DNA of 64,000 nt from Ostrinia nubilalis (GCF_963855985.1 NC_087109.1:4236001-4300000), one strand, 5' to 3'. Counted from the stretch's first letter, positions 35,683-47,616 are shown. Made by a program: numbers and translations. The notes: a model not told the origin generated them from the sequence alone.

Positions 35683-37360
35683 TAGGGTGTCCCTTATATG
35701 GCCGAAAAAAAATTTTTTTTAGATATTGAAATGCATACCCCCTATTTCTTTTCGTACTACTCAGACATACTTAAATACAAAATTTCATCTTCCTACGTCA
35801 ACATTAACCCGTGCCGACCGAGCTCTGAAGATTTTGAAAAATGCTGGTTTTACTCCTTTTATTAAGTAGCTAAATCAATTAAAACATTTAATTTTTATAA
35901 AATATTTATAAAAAGAAGATAACATTACAGATCAGACAATATATTTTACTTTTGAGGGACCCTTTTATACATTCTGGATACAGATTTACATGCTCCTGAA
36001 TATTGGCCTGATTTTTGCTACAACGTGCGTAGCAAAAAAAGCTTTTGCTCTTTCTTTGCGGTGATCAAACCATGAAAATCTTGCATAAGCTTTATAGCTC
36101 TTACAGCTGTATCATTAACTACCCTAAAGAAAGCACTTTTTTGCCTTTAAATAGGCAACATCTTTTTCTCATATAGAAATGTGTCTCAGGGGGAAATTAT
36201 TATCTATTTTCAATCGAGAAAGTAAATTTATACTCTTGACAGACACAAAATGGTTTTCCAGCAACAATAAATAAGGCAGTATTATTATCAATTCATTAAA
36301 AACAGGATAAAAAAATAGTACGAAGTCCTATTTACCATAGAAATAATCATACCTTCTTCAGATGGAATGTATCTCTTCCCAGAATCATACATACTCTCTC
36401 TTTGTACTTTTACTACAATATTGACGGTGTTTGTTCATTACATTCATCATCAAAGAGTGATAAAACGGCAATTTCTTCTGATATGAAGTACCAAAGATAT
36501 TGACTGAACTTGCTCAGGGCTGCTTAGGAAATCAATTTGTCAACACTCTCATATACCTCTTGGAAAGTGGATGTCAAGAGTTCCTTAAGGCTTTCCTCAG
36601 AGCTGGTAAGCTGGTCGTGATGTCCTTGCATTTGTATAGAATCTTGCGTAGTAAGAGATGACGATAAACCTCCGAAACATATTTGCTCTATTTTTTATTG
36701 ATTTATTTATTTAATTTTCTTTGTCTTGCACTTTATGCTTTCTTAACTAACTTTTTGTCTACACCTTAACACACTGGACGCCTTGGTTTTATTTGTTTTG
36801 GTTAAAATATTTTATTTGTTTTTAAATCTTCCTCACCGCGGCGCTTATAAATCTTGAATTTTTTAAATATTTTTTCTTGCAACTCCCTCCAAGCATGGTG
36901 AAGTTTTTACACAGTTAGGCTCTAGTAGGATTTATAGCTTTTCCCAAAATATAATACACTCCCGAATGATGAGATTAGAGCTTTCAATAACATTTAATTA
37001 ACTTCGCAAAATATGTTAAAAAATACTGCAAAAACTTGACGATTAACGGTAACTTTGTGCCTATTATTTGATAAATTTACGTCCCCGACTAAGAAAAACT
37101 TTTTTTATTGCTTCTTAATTCCACAGCCATCTTCTAAATGTCAAACAATAGGTGTTAATCACAAGATTAATTGAGAACAAATGACAAATACCGCGAATAC
37201 GCACCGCTACTGCCGCGCAACATGTTCCGATGCAAGTCGGCACGGGTTATCGTACTCCAAATAAAGTAAAAATTTATTTCCAAGTGTTTTAGAGGCAAAC
37301 AAACAAAACTAAGACCTATGCGTTACAAATTTAAAACTTTGAAAAATAAGGGACACCCTA
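35683..37360 (-). mobile_element. hAT transposon with exact 8-bp target duplication
   Basis: TAGGGTGTCCCTTAT begins the left end, and the right end is its inverted copy (ATAAGGGACACCCTA, ending at 37360). The octamer GTGACCAT lies directly outside both (35675-35682 and 37361-37368). An 8-bp duplication with a T/CAGGG-type terminus is diagnostic of hAT elements. Length is 1678 bp. The interior holds a decayed minus-strand transposase. TIR identity is short, about 15 bp. Confidence 0.85.
36015..36510 (-). pseudogene. Decayed hAT-type transposase
   Basis: Translating the minus strand gives recognisable pieces separated by stops and frameshifts: YLWYFISEEIAVLSLFDDE (about 36505-36450), then RVVNDTAVRAIKLMQDFHG and ITAKKEQKLFLLRTL (about 36130-36020), followed by a stop. 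These match a pattern I recall from insect hAT-like proteins: a W-L-x-E-E-x-V-x-x-x-L-F-D-D stretch, then VNDxAERxxKLxxDFNxxLTxxEEQKQxLLQ. No continuous frame remains, so the copy is dead. Assignment is from memory of the motif, not a search. Confidence 0.6.
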
Positions 37361-37518
37361 GTGACCATGTTGGAGGAGAGATGACGGACAATTTAGGAAT
37401 ATTCTAAAAGTAATAATTATTATTCCATTTCCTATAAATTGGCATTTAGTTGGTATAAAGACTACGTGATATAATGTATTTGGTGATTGAGCAATAAGGA
37501 AGGCTAAAAATGTTTCTT

Positions 37519-37545
37519 ATTATGATTGATTGATTGATTGATTTA
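37519..37545 (+). repeat. (TGAT)n microsatellite
   Basis: ATGATTGATTGATTGATTGA. Confidence 0.8.
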
Positions 37546-38385
37546 TTTTATTAGATACGCAAAACATGACAATGATTAAGTTTTTGATTTTGATTATCAC
37601 TGCTTATGGAAGTTACCTTACCTAAGGAACGCCACAGAGCATTGTTTCCCGCTTTTTGTTGAATAGCTGCTGTCAACTTTCATCATGCTATCTTCTCAAG
37701 TCTTCAAGGTGTTGATATTCGAACGAATTTTTCAATTGATCGCGTCAGTCCTACGCTTCGTTTTCTGATAGGGGTATTCATTTAAGCACAGATTTGGTGG
37801 CTGGATGAAAAAAGCAGAAAAACGTGCTTTATAGCATTTCTTAGCTGGGTCTAACAGCTAGCAATAAATAAGAAAATATGTATAACACCTGTTTATGAAG
37901 AGTTTTTCAAGAATTGTTTTATTAAACACCGAACCCATGGCCACCCCATTCAAGAGGCAGCCTCGCCACGCATTTGCACTCTTGTTATTAAATGCCCGGC
38001 ATACTTGCACGCTATGCCCTTTGTTACCTAACCAAACACTTCGGTAATTATCCAGGGCATTTCTCGAAGAATAGCAAGGTATGTGCGGTATGATGATTAT
38101 GAAATTGCTGTGATTCACTGTAATGGATCATAGACATTTTATTTACAAGCATTGTGCAGTAGCTACATGGATGTGCGGTGCATTATAGGATTTTCTTGAT
38201 TACTAGCTTTTGCTCGTAGCTTTGCTTGCGTTACAGTTGGGGTAAATCCATACAAAAGTGTAAGGAACATGATAATTTTAATCTATTGCTAGTAAATAAG
38301 ATAAACAAAAGTATTTGGCTTAAAAAATAGATCTATTTTTCACGATTCTACATATTATACTCCGTTGTCTATTACCCATAGTACA

Positions 38386-38450
38386 AGCTTTGCTTAGTTT
38401 GGGACTAGAAGCGTAGTGTAAAAATGTCCAATGATATTTATAATTATCCT
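38386..38450 (+). repeat. SINE-tail-like repeat, copy 1
   Basis: CCCATAGTACAAGCTTTGCT, TAGTTTGGGACTAGAAGCG, TAGTGTAAAAATGTCC. Shared with 43243-43300; resembles the 3' part of the SINE at 33826 (ACACAAGCAT, TTACTTTGGGGCTGG). Confidence 0.6.
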
Positions 38451-38586
38451 GGAGATCCAACTAAAATAGAAAGACATGGGTCTTAATGCGACATTTATGT
38501 TATATCCTGGACGTCCCTCAAGCATAATGGAAAAAGTCCTATCAAAAGCCAGTGCGAAAGTGTTTCAAAAGCAATATTTTACTAAA

Positions 38587-38652
38587 TAGGAAGGAACTGG
38601 ATGCAGGCGGCCTAATCTGGAAATCATCGACGTCCTTTTGATGAAATAATGA
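38587..38652 (+). mobile_element. Second RTE family, 3' end fragment
   Basis: GGAACTGGATGCAGGCGGCC, GGAAATCATCGACGTCC, TGATGAAATAATG. Decayed and internally deleted. Confidence 0.5.
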
Positions 38653-39061
38653 ACTATTTTTCAAGGGCTCAAAATAATACTTACGAGTACTTAGGTAAAT
38701 AGTGCCCTAAGTAGTAAGGTGCTCATATCTGTTTAATAACCAGTTTTACTGTCAATAAACACAATCCTCGTGTTGAGGATAACCTTAGAATACATCGTTT
38801 GTCATTATTATGGTCGATATAGATATAGCTATTTTATCCTATGCTAATCTAGACTAGCTAGAGTCTACGGTGTAGGTATTTAACGTGCCTTGTTAATTGC
38901 GTGTCTTCTAGGTACTTTATATGCGTAGTTATACTACAGTATATTTACCTGGATTAAATGTAGAGACAAAGTAATACGATCCTTGTGTTATCTCTAGGTT
39001 AGGGTCTTGAGGATCTATTAAATCTCATAGTATGGTCACTTTCATGCCATTTTATCGGACT

Positions 39062-39130
39062 CTATGGCCTAGTGGTAGCATCAACTGTCTCCAATCCAGA
39101 GGTTCCGGGTTATATTTCAAGAGGGTGCAA
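39062..39130 (+). mobile_element. tRNA-like SINE head, decayed
   Basis: TATGGCCTAGTGGTAGCAT resembles an A box; AGGTTCCGGGTTATATTTC is a degraded B-box region. Confidence 0.45.
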
Positions 39131-39769
39131 AATTTAACGATCAGTTTAGTTGGTGATAGATAGAGCTTTCGGTCTGATGATTTTATTTTTCAGGTGAGAC
39201 GCAGGTTAAGTGATATCCTATCACGAGTTAAAAAGTAGGTGCTTTGTATAGACGACTGTTTCAAGGTACAATAATGACGTTTTATGCAGTTATAATAGAA
39301 ACTAATTCATAACAAACATATTTTTATTGACTGTCCTTTCATAGATTCGTTTTCGAACCACCCTAACTACCAGAAACCTGTTCATTTTATACAGAACTTG
39401 TGAGCGAAATAAATTATATTTAGGGGCGAAGCGACCCATTGTTCACAAATCTGTCAAATCTAAATAACTCCACATTATATTGCAACGAAACACAATTAAA
39501 ATATTATAATCGACTTAACAGTATATCAAGCTTAACCCTGCATCTTATGTACTTCTAACAGGTCTTATTTTGCAACCAAAGTGTGCTGCTGCCAGTACAT
39601 TCCTAATACGCAACCTTTAGATTCATATCGGTACCGTCAGTAGGTAAAAACCAAGGATTTTCGTACAATTATTAAGGCGCGTGGGAAATTGTATACTTAC
39701 ATTACCTAATTGTTTATTGTTTAAACAACAATTGGCTAGTTGCGAAGGAGTTAGTGTGTGACCCTAGAT

Positions 39770-40132
39770 CAGGGTTTCCCAAACTACTGGTTTTAGAGTC
39801 ACTCTGACGCACGCTGACTGTCAGCGCTGACAGCCGAAATGGATGAAGCGTCGGCGCCGAGTGATCAGCGTCACTCAGGAACGTGCCCTTCAATTATACA
39901 TATTGATCTGTCAGCGCCGACGATCAGCGAGCGGTCAGCGCGATTCTAAAACCTGCCTATGGGTCGCGACTCAGTAGTGGCACAAGTGAACATTGAGTGG
40001 GCCCTGCCTGTAGAACGACACACCACCCTACCGATCCAACCGGTGAGCAGCGGGCGAAATTTCTTATACCCACCTATAATTTGGGAACTTGTATTAGATG
40101 AGTCGTAGCCCAGACAACTTTGGGAACCACTG
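39770..40132. mobile_element. hAT MITE copy A, with nested insertion
   Basis: The left end is CAGGGTTTCCCAAACT; the right end complements CAGTGGTTCCCAAAG. The exact octamer CCCTAGAT flanks both (39762-39769, 40133-40140). The body matches the copy at 43730-43923, which lies in the opposite orientation. Copy A is longer because a second palindromic element (39789-39953) interrupts it. Confidence 0.87.
39789..39953. mobile_element. Palindromic MITE nested in hAT MITE copy A
   Basis: GGTTTTAGAGTCACTCTGACGC on the left is answered by an inverted GGTTTTAGAATCGCGCTGACC on the right, with further GTCAGCGCTGAC / GTCAGCGCCGAC palindromes inside. The sister copy at 43730-43923 lacks this 165-bp stretch at the equivalent site, which shows directly that it was inserted. 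No clear target duplication was found. Confidence 0.7.
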
Positions 40133-40342
40133 CCCTAGATATTAGACTAAAGGGTTAGCTAACGGAATAAAATTAGACATTGTTGACCTCTCGGCAGAAT
40201 TTGTTGCGTGAAAATGTCATATCTGCTTGACATTTTTAATTGTCGAGCTAATTAGATAACTGGGGTAAATATTTTTAATTGTTGTGGCAGTAGCTACTTT
40301 AATAGATAATCTTGGTATGATATTACGAAAACTCAATCTAAA

Positions 40343-40560
40343 TAATATATATATAACTCAAAGGTGACTGACTGACTGACTGATATAGTGATCTATCAAC
40401 GCACAGCCCAAACCACTGGACGGATCGGGCTGAAATTTGGCATGCTGGTTTGCTGGTGGATACTATGATGTAGGCATCCGCTAAGAAAGGATTTTACGAA
40501 ACTCCACCCCTAAGGGCGTAAAACGGGATCCACGCGCACGAAGTCGCGGGCGGCCGCTAG
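40343..40560 (-). repeat. GACT-repeat interspersed element, copy 3
   Basis: AACTCAAAGGTGACTGACTG, CAGCCCAAACCACTGGACGG, AAGTCGCGGGCGGCCGCTAG. Very close to copy 1. Confidence 0.7.
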
Positions 40561-40758
40561 TTAGTAGATATTAAGATTTTTATGATATTACGAAAACTCA
40601 ATTTATAAATAAACTCAATTTAAACCACCGCAAGTAGTTACTAATTTAATTAATTAAAGGATGATAATTTACTGTTAACAAACACATTGGTACTTGTTTG
40701 ATAGTAAGGTCTACAATGGGGTGTTTGACATTATATTGCCAATTACATAATATTCTAA

Positions 40759-40866
40759 AGCTGGGTTACTTTAACTTTAACAAACGTCAAAAATCTGTCA
40801 AACTCCATACAAAAAACAACGGTTACCGTTATAGTTACGGTTTAAGTTAGGTGGCGCAACTCAGCC
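40759..40866. mobile_element. Same MITE family, copy 3
   Basis: AGCTGGGTT left end, GCGCAACTCAGCC right end, TAA on both sides (40756-40758, 40867-40869). Interior AACAAACGTCAAAAATCTG as in copy 2. Confidence 0.78.
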
Positions 40867-40869
40867 TAA

Positions 40870-42615
40870 GACTGCTATACTGCTTTCAGCTCTGAAAACT
40901 TATTAGTTTTCAATTGTAATTATTTATGAAGTAAATTAGGTATTTAACGACTCCATATTAGCCGACTTAGAAGGCTTTATTGGATAATAAGTCTTTTGGG
41001 CTATAGATATGCAAACCACTTGGAAGATTCAGTGGGGCCATGCGGCCCTTTGGCTGCCTTGCCTTTTAAGTCTGAGTGCCCAGGGTTGTCTCCAAAGATA
41101 TGCTGATAAACGTTAATTAAATAAAGATTAATTACTTTAGGCACAGATTTTAATTAATAACCTTAGGCACAGATTACTAATGAGTTACTCCTTAGAAGTG
41201 TACGTCAAATCCTTCATTTCACAAAGGGTGTTGCTCCTGTAGTGGAATCTAAAAGACCTGATACTGATGACTTATAAATAAAAACAATCTTGATTGTGGT
41301 TCGGCAGAAATTGAAATGAAGGTTGACAAGTAGTGACACGGGTTTAAATGTGTCCTGAATAAGTTTAAATAGTATTTATTATTTATTTTATTTATTTATT
41401 CTATAAAATTCAGATTGAGAGTTTAGAGGAATGCAGAGTTTTTGTAAAATGTTCGTCAATAGAAAATTATCAAATGTAAAAAAGTTCTGAATATATTTTT
41501 ACTTCAAATACCTACTTATACTCGTAAACGCACAGTGATCAAGGAATTTTACTTTGTCTTGTAGTGGTTTTATCAAAAGAAAAGTATCATAGTCTGATGC
41601 GCTGGCGACTCTACAATTGCTTAAAACTCTGGCCACAGAAAATTTCAAAATAAAGGTAACCCTACATGATCTACGGGCCCGGTGACCTTAACGGGTATGG
41701 TGCTGGCACAAGCGGACGGCGCGGCGATTACGCCCGAAATGGACTCGCCGGCTTGACCTTCGACCATTGCTTATGGGATTGGTAATTACTTATTCGGATT
41801 TATGTATGAAAATCATGTCGCGAATCTTTAGTATATCCCAAATTAATAACGCTAGAAAGTCGCTCTATATCTTAAGTTGATTTCCTTTTGATTAATAGCA
41901 TAATACTAACTGATTGACTTTGTTGTAGGAGCTGAGGATGATTCTTGATGCTACTCAGGTAGAAATGTAGGAATGTAAACTCCATAGGCAACTGACTGGA
42001 ACTTTGGGATTCAAATTTTTATAAGGATGTTTTGATTGATATTCCAAAATAGGCATAAATTACGCTCTGGGGGCATTATCAGTCAGTATTGGGCGATGCA
42101 AAAATAAAAATGCAAATGTAATGTATAATTTTGATTAAAAAACATAGACTCAAGGTACTAAAATAGCCAGAACCGAGACGATGTAAGATCTTTAAACTGT
42201 CAAACTAATTTTTTGTTTCATTCCGCTCTCGCTTCAGCGCATCACTCAGCTACGCCCCAAAGCCTGTCGATCTCAAAGTCCCATATAGGTAAAGATGACG
42301 CTTGTTTCTGAGCTATGTTGTGCAAAACAAAAGTTATTTATTTAACGCGATATACCACTTAAATAATGATGTCTTTAGGATTTATTGCAGTGATAATGAA
42401 AAGATTTGCTTTTATTGATGCGTCATTTAACATACTAATAAATAAATAGGTTATTTGCTATCTCTTAAGTACTTTTGTTATAATTATTGAGAGCATGTGC
42501 ACATATTTCCTTTCGTTAACACTTCATTCTTATACCTTGCTTTATGCAAGACTTATAAAAGATTCTATTTTATTTACTTCTGTTATAATAACGAAACGGA
42601 CGATTTTTAATTATT
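40870..42615. other. No recognisable feature
   Basis: A short GC-rich patch at 41675-41760 lacks an open frame or repeats. Confidence 0.45.
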
Positions 42616-42619
42616 TTTT

Positions 42620-42668
42620 GAGGAGGCCTTTGTCCAGGAAAGAACGTCATTTGGCTGAAACGAACGAA
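42620..42668 (+). mobile_element. RTE LINE 3' end fragment
   Basis: GAGGAGGCCTTTGTCCAGG then GCTGAAACGAACGAAC. Only about 50 bases, the shortest copy. Confidence 0.65.
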
Positions 42669-43242
42669 CTTCTTTTTATTTAAAACTACGTAAAAATAAT
42701 CTTACTATTACAAGTCGTAAAATGTAATTTATTTTTTGCAATAAGGTTTATAAAAGTTATCTTATATCTTTATAAATGAGTAAAAAATCGACAAAGTTTC
42801 AACTGTCTGTTGACATAGGTATTTTTTTATCTTAACAATATTTTTCTTTTTCTCGTTCTCTCGAGCTCACTGCCATTTTTCTTTTCCTTGTTTTTTCGTT
42901 TTAATTTTTCAATTTAACTTTTGTCTTTGACATTAAAACATTATTTTTCATCTTTCTTTCTTTTTTATTACCAACCATCACTAATATAAGGTAACCAAAC
43001 TCCAGGTAGAGCCTCAGTTATGAGTCAGTCCACGTTGACATTGAAGTTCTCATTGCTTTTTTCTGGCTTTTTGTCCACCCACACTAACCTGTGATTTAGA
43101 TGGATACCTACAGAGTTGCGATTAGTCGCATCTTAATTTAATTTAACTGCCAGTGGACTAGATCAAAAACACTGTCGTCTGAAATATTGGTAAACATTAT
43201 CTATGATCTACTTACTTTACAAAAAAAGTAGGTATCTAAGTA

Positions 43243-43300
43243 TGTCCCATAGTACAAGCTTTGCTTAGTTTGGAACTAGAGGCGTAGTGTAAATGTCAAT
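43243..43300 (+). repeat. SINE-tail-like repeat, copy 2
   Basis: CCCATAGTACAAGCTTTGCT, TAGTTTGGAACTAGAGGCG, TAGTGTAAATGTC. Nearly identical to 38386-38430. Confidence 0.6.
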
Positions 43301-43729
43301 TATCAGAGTAAAAAAAATAGCTACCTACCTGATGAATTAATTTAACTATTTTTTTTTATTAAGGAGCAGTATTAATCAAAATGGCAGAATCACTTCCGAG
43401 TGGGCTGTCAGCTGTTAAAATTCAAGCTACATGGCATCAATAATGGTCTTTTTGCCATGGTTTTTACTAAGTATGTTGCTATCAAATCTAACATTTACGC
43501 TTATGTATTTTTGAAGTGACATCGCGTTTTTGATGTAGCTTTATAAAAGAGCTCGTCGCATCTCTGTGGCGAATCTAAGTCATTTGTTTTTTGTTTATAC
43601 AAGCGGGCGATTTGTCGATCGACTTGCGTTTTATGTTCCGATAAATTAGTACGCAATAATAATTAGATCAGAATCAAATCTTCGGGCGTTGGCTTGGTTT
43701 GTTAATTACAAAAAAACAATCCCTTATGG

Positions 43730-43923
43730 CAGTGGTTCCCAAAGTTGTCTGGGCTACGACTCATCGAATACAAGTTCCCAAATTCGGGACCCACCTATAG
43801 GAAATTTCGCCCGCTGCTCAGCGGTTGGATCGGTAGGGTGGTGTGTCGTTCTACAGGCAGGGCCCACTCAATGTTCGCTCGCGACTCACCACTGGGTCGC
43901 GACCCATAGTTTGGGAAACCCTG
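43730..43923. mobile_element. hAT MITE copy B
   Basis: CAGTGGTTCCCAAAG at one end and the complement of CAGGGTTTCCCAAACT at the other. The exact 8-bp duplication CCTTATGG sits at 43722-43729 and 43924-43931. It is 194 bp and non-coding, and is the uninterrupted counterpart of 39770-40132. Confidence 0.88.
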
Positions 43924-43934
43924 CCTTATGGTAT

Positions 43935-45010
43935 AAGGCTTATACAGTCTTCGACACATCAGACTCTACATTTTCGTTTTAAAATCGCCTCTATTACAAC
44001 TACATAAAGTAATATGTCGTCCGTACTTACGATGATGACTGACGTTTTTTTGTTTGCACGTGGAAGTACACAGTCAATGACTGAGAACATACCTACCAAA
44101 CTAATTATTTTTATACTTATAAACATAAGTAGATAAGTACAGTCTTACACAATCAGACTATTTTTATTATCAGACTGACATGATTTTAGCTAAGTCATCT
44201 CAGTCTATTTATGAAATCAGTATATTTCAAAACTTTATGGCATAAAATAATGTACAAAAGGTCAACGTAATGCTAAAAGCTACTCGTTTTGTAAAACAAA
44301 AATATGTACCAGTATTTTAAAGAACTCCAACATTTCTAGAGACAATAAATTACTTCTAGCATAATCATAATTATCATAATCATAATATCTTTATTGCTTC
44401 ATAATTAATATATTAATATATTATGCTAACGAATTTCAGATAAAAAAAAAAGCCTAATATGCACAGCCTAGTATTATATTATCTGTGGCACAGCACAGGC
44501 AATCAGTGACTAGGTACTAATATTATTTACTTACGTGCATGACTTTTGTAGATTTAAATTGGTATAACAATCCTAAAACCAAAACTACAGAGTTCACTCT
44601 TTTTGCTGATGCTCTCAATAGATGACAAAAAGTTAACCAAATATAGCTTTGATTGAAAAAACTATCTTGACAATAGAGAAACACAAAAACTAGAGCTCGT
44701 CAAAACCAGGAAAACCCTGGTAGAGATCATAAACGCCTTGGTGTCAATTTGATAGGATAGATTGACATGGATTAATAATGTTAGTTTGGGCAATGTAGTA
44801 TACATATTATAACTACCTACTTTGATTAGCTACATTGATGTAACATCCAAGAACATCAAGCTATCCAAACCAAATACAAACTAATTTTTCTGCATAACCC
44901 GAAGGTAAACTGGATGAAAATGCCTTATGGCATTAAGTTCGCCTAATGTTAATATTTTGGCATTGAAGTATAAATAAATAAATAAATACACTAACCAAAA
45001 TAGAAACAAA
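43935..45010. other. No recognisable feature
   Basis: AT-rich, with an AAAT-type run near 44970-44990. Confidence 0.5.
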
Positions 45011-45011
45011 A

Positions 45012-45090
45012 TCCTACTGAACTGAGTACGAACTTGGGACCACTAGATCGGAGACGGGAAGTCTTATCGCTACACCAATTTATTTGGTTC
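45012..45090 (-). mobile_element. Possible tRNA-like SINE fragment
   Basis: On the minus strand AAATTGGTGTAGCGATAAG resembles an A box, with a weak AAGTTCGTACTC B box about 40 bases later. Confidence 0.35.
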
Positions 45091-45111
45091 CTCGTTCCTC
45101 GTTTCTCGTTC

Positions 45112-45235
45112 TCGTTTCAGCCTAATGATGTCCACTGCCGGACAAAGGCCTCCCCCAAGGATTTCCAAAACGAACAGTCCTGCGCTGGCCGCATCCAGGT
45201 ACTCCCGCGACCTTCACCAGGTCGTCGGTCCACCC
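45112..45235 (-). mobile_element. RTE LINE 3' end, reverse orientation
   Basis: CGTTTCAGCC, GGACAAAGGCCTCCCCCAAG, GGCCGCATCCAGG, GGTCGGTCCACCCA-like order is the complement of the 47420-47545 copy. It follows a possible tRNA-like SINE fragment (45012-45090). Confidence 0.7.
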
Positions 45236-45582
45236 ACACTACGTCTTTTTGAATATAGGACCACAAAATAGTAAACCAGACCCCAAATTAAGCTATTAAT
45301 TTCGTCATTACCTGAATATTAAGATAACTAAGATAACAGAACTTGTTCCAGAACTTGATAATGACGACGAAATGTATTCTTAAACCATTTTAAATTAAAA
45401 TATCGTCGCTCTTTAGATAAGAAAGATTAAGCATTTTAATTATTAAACGAGATTGTGATTAATCTTGCACGATGACATACAAAGATTACGTTCACAGCTC
45501 CTGAGTGATCGCTTTCAAAAATACCCACAAATTGTTACTCAATCAATGGTTATTTGTTGCGGATTGGCATGATTAATTTAAC

Positions 45583-45748
45583 GGGACTATTCCCACTTCT
45601 CGTTCCCACCGCTGCAACTCCTGTGTAGCCAGGATCTACAGCTTGCCAGCCAATAACCCAACCAGTGAAGGTCAAGTTTGTCCCGGGGGAAAGTGAACTG
45701 TCATTGGACCCGCAACGAAATTAATCAGAAGAACATGGGAGTTCGAAG
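45583..45748 (+). repeat. GGGGGAAAGTTAA dispersed repeat, copy 5
   Basis: GGGACTATTCCCACTTCTCG, CTCCTGTGTAGCCAGGATCT, GGGGGAAAGTGAACTGTCAT. Confidence 0.65.
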
Positions 45749-45817
45749 TTATGATTAATGTAGAGCATTGTAGACGATATTATGTAGTAGTAGTACTTAC
45801 GAGTACATATTTAAGAG

Positions 45818-45928
45818 ATATGCGAATAATTAGCCTCTCCACCCCGTCTGTGACCAGCGTGGGGAGTTCAGGCAAAATCCTCCATTTGCCTCTGGTAAAT
45901 TAGAGGGTCGTGCTGCAGTAGAGACTGA
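45818..45928 (+). repeat. GCGAACATCAGGCCTCCCC dispersed repeat, copy 3
   Basis: ATATGCGAATAATTAGCCTC, CAGCGTGGGGAGTTCAGG, ATTTGCCTCTGGTAAATTAG, GTGCTGCAGTAGAGAC. Confidence 0.6.
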
Positions 45929-46047
45929 ATTTATTATTAATTATTAACCCTACTAGCTGCTTCGGGTTACTAATGTAGGCCAGAGAAGAAGCAGTTAAAC
46001 TGATAAACTGACTATTGGTAGGTTAAGTGTTAGCTAGGACACCACAA

Positions 46048-46170
46048 GTTGGACCTCATAAAGGTTACAGAAAGGCGCTGGTGCAAGCCGCTACCAACTG
46101 GCAAATCTTGAAGTCATTCGGGGAGGCCAATGTTCAGGAGTAGACCTTCTGTTGCTGAAATGATGAATGA
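46048..46170 (+). mobile_element. Second RTE family, 3' end
   Basis: GGACCTCATAAAGGTTACAG, GGTGCAAGCCGCTACCAACT, GGGGAGGCCAATGTTCAGG, TGTTGCTGAAATGATG. Same order as 21425-21556. Confidence 0.68.
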
Positions 46171-46174
46171 CGTT

Positions 46175-47300
46175 AGCTAGGCAGTTTCAGTTCCAAGCAT
46201 TTCTAAATTAACATAGTCCAGTTCGTCACCGCGATTCACAAAGACCCTACCGCCATCTATCTTCGCTCGACAAACTTTCCATCGAGTTCAGTTATACTAA
46301 ATCATGACAGCGCATGCGCGTGTAATCATGAGTATTCAAATTGATAATTCAGCTATTTATTACCAATCGTGGCGTTAAGAAGTCGAATTGCGGAAGAACC
46401 CCGTTATGGCCGATGGAAATAGAAATCAAATAATTGTGGAGTGGACGTATTAATGACGTGGATAAGCTGTTACCTGCGACTTCTGTGAGGACGATTGATA
46501 TACATACATAATAATGCAATAGTTTACGGAAACTAAGACGAAGGAAGGAAGCTTGGTCTGCGTAAGTTCAATGGACCTGAAATAGTCTGAATAGGCTGTT
46601 TTTTCATGATTGTTTTGATATCAGATAGAACTGCTGAACTCGAATTTTTTCTATACAAAATTAGATGGGTCCTTCAATAAACAAACATAAAAGATACATG
46701 TTTTCCAGAGGTATTTGGTATCAGTTTTCGTATAGTAGTTATTACATTTTCTTGTATTATAAGATTTTAAACTTTTGCGTTCCATTTCGACTTCTATTCT
46801 TATATGCCTTCGGTTGCCAATTTAATTTTAGTTATTTTTCTTAATAACCCTTAATCGGACACTTCACATTTTGAAATTTGAATTCAAATCAAATCAAACT
46901 ATACACAAAGCTTCGAAAGAAGGGGTATTTTTCACATCCCTTCAATTAGTATTAATACAATGCTATAGCTATCACAAAGGCTGTCTTTGTGTTCCTTTTA
47001 TTCCTCTCATATTTCAATAGTGGCTCCCATTTCGTCATATGCATGATAATAACTCTAATAAGATAAAGCTTGAGTCAAGAATTCATAACAAAGGGTTCAA
47101 AAATTCAAAATACGACAAAAGTAATGCTATACTCGTATCTAGTATCTACAATAGTTTGATAATGCAGTAGGCTCACGTTTTCGATGTTTCATGTATATTT
47201 TTTTACCATAATACCAAACGTGTGTGTCATATTATGAGTAGACAAAACGTCCACTTGTCAAGCAATAAGTATGGAGTAAAAATAAAATGAATATAAAAAT
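46175..47300. other. No recognisable feature
   Basis: AT-rich DNA up to the LINE junction. Confidence 0.5.
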
Positions 47301-47302
47301 AA

Positions 47303-47346
47303 ATCGTCTCTACGAGCTGAGTGTGAGCATAGCTCGTAGAGACGAT
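47303..47346. repeat. Perfect 16-bp inverted duplication at LINE 5' junction
   Basis: ATCGTCTCTACGAGCT (47303-47318) and AGCTCGTAGAGACGAT (47331-47346) flank a 12-base loop. The right arm is the first LINE sequence. The left arm is therefore an inverted copy of the truncated 5' end. Confidence 0.8.
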
Positions 47347-47560
47347 GGCCGTTGGGGCAGAACAGTTCTCGAGTGCCGACCACGGGCTGGAAGACGTAGC
47401 GTGGGCAGGCCTCCTACTAGGTGGACCGACGATCTCGTAAAGGTCGCGGGAAGAGCCTGGATGCGGGCAGCGCAGGACCGTGCATTGTGGAAAACCTTGG
47501 AGGAGGCCTTTGTCCAGCAGTGGACGTCATTTGGCTGAAACGAACGAACGAACGAAAAAT
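47331..47560 (+). mobile_element. 5'-truncated RTE-type LINE with intact ORF2 end
   Basis: The frame ending at 47538 reads ARRDDGRWGRTVLEC, RSVGRPPTRWTDDLVKVAG, WMRAAQDRALWKTLEEAFVQ, QWTSFG, then stop. That is the C-terminal 65-70 residues of an RTE ORF2. The 3' end is GCTGAAACGAACGAACGAAC followed by AT-rich sequence, that is an AACG-type tandem tail instead of poly(A), usual for RTE. This is the cleanest of several copies of this family in the window. Its 5' end carries an inverted duplication (47303-47346). Confidence 0.85.
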
Positions 47561-47616
47561 AAATAAGTATGAACCGTCTCGTAACGTCATTAACTTTGAC
47601 GCATTCTTACCTCTAA

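Larger units (their letters stand above)
37370..39060. other. Unannotated apart from listed repeats
   Basis: A CTTTTGCTCGTAGCTTTGCTTGC trace near 38207 is a decayed CCCGCG border. No gene. Confidence 0.45.
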
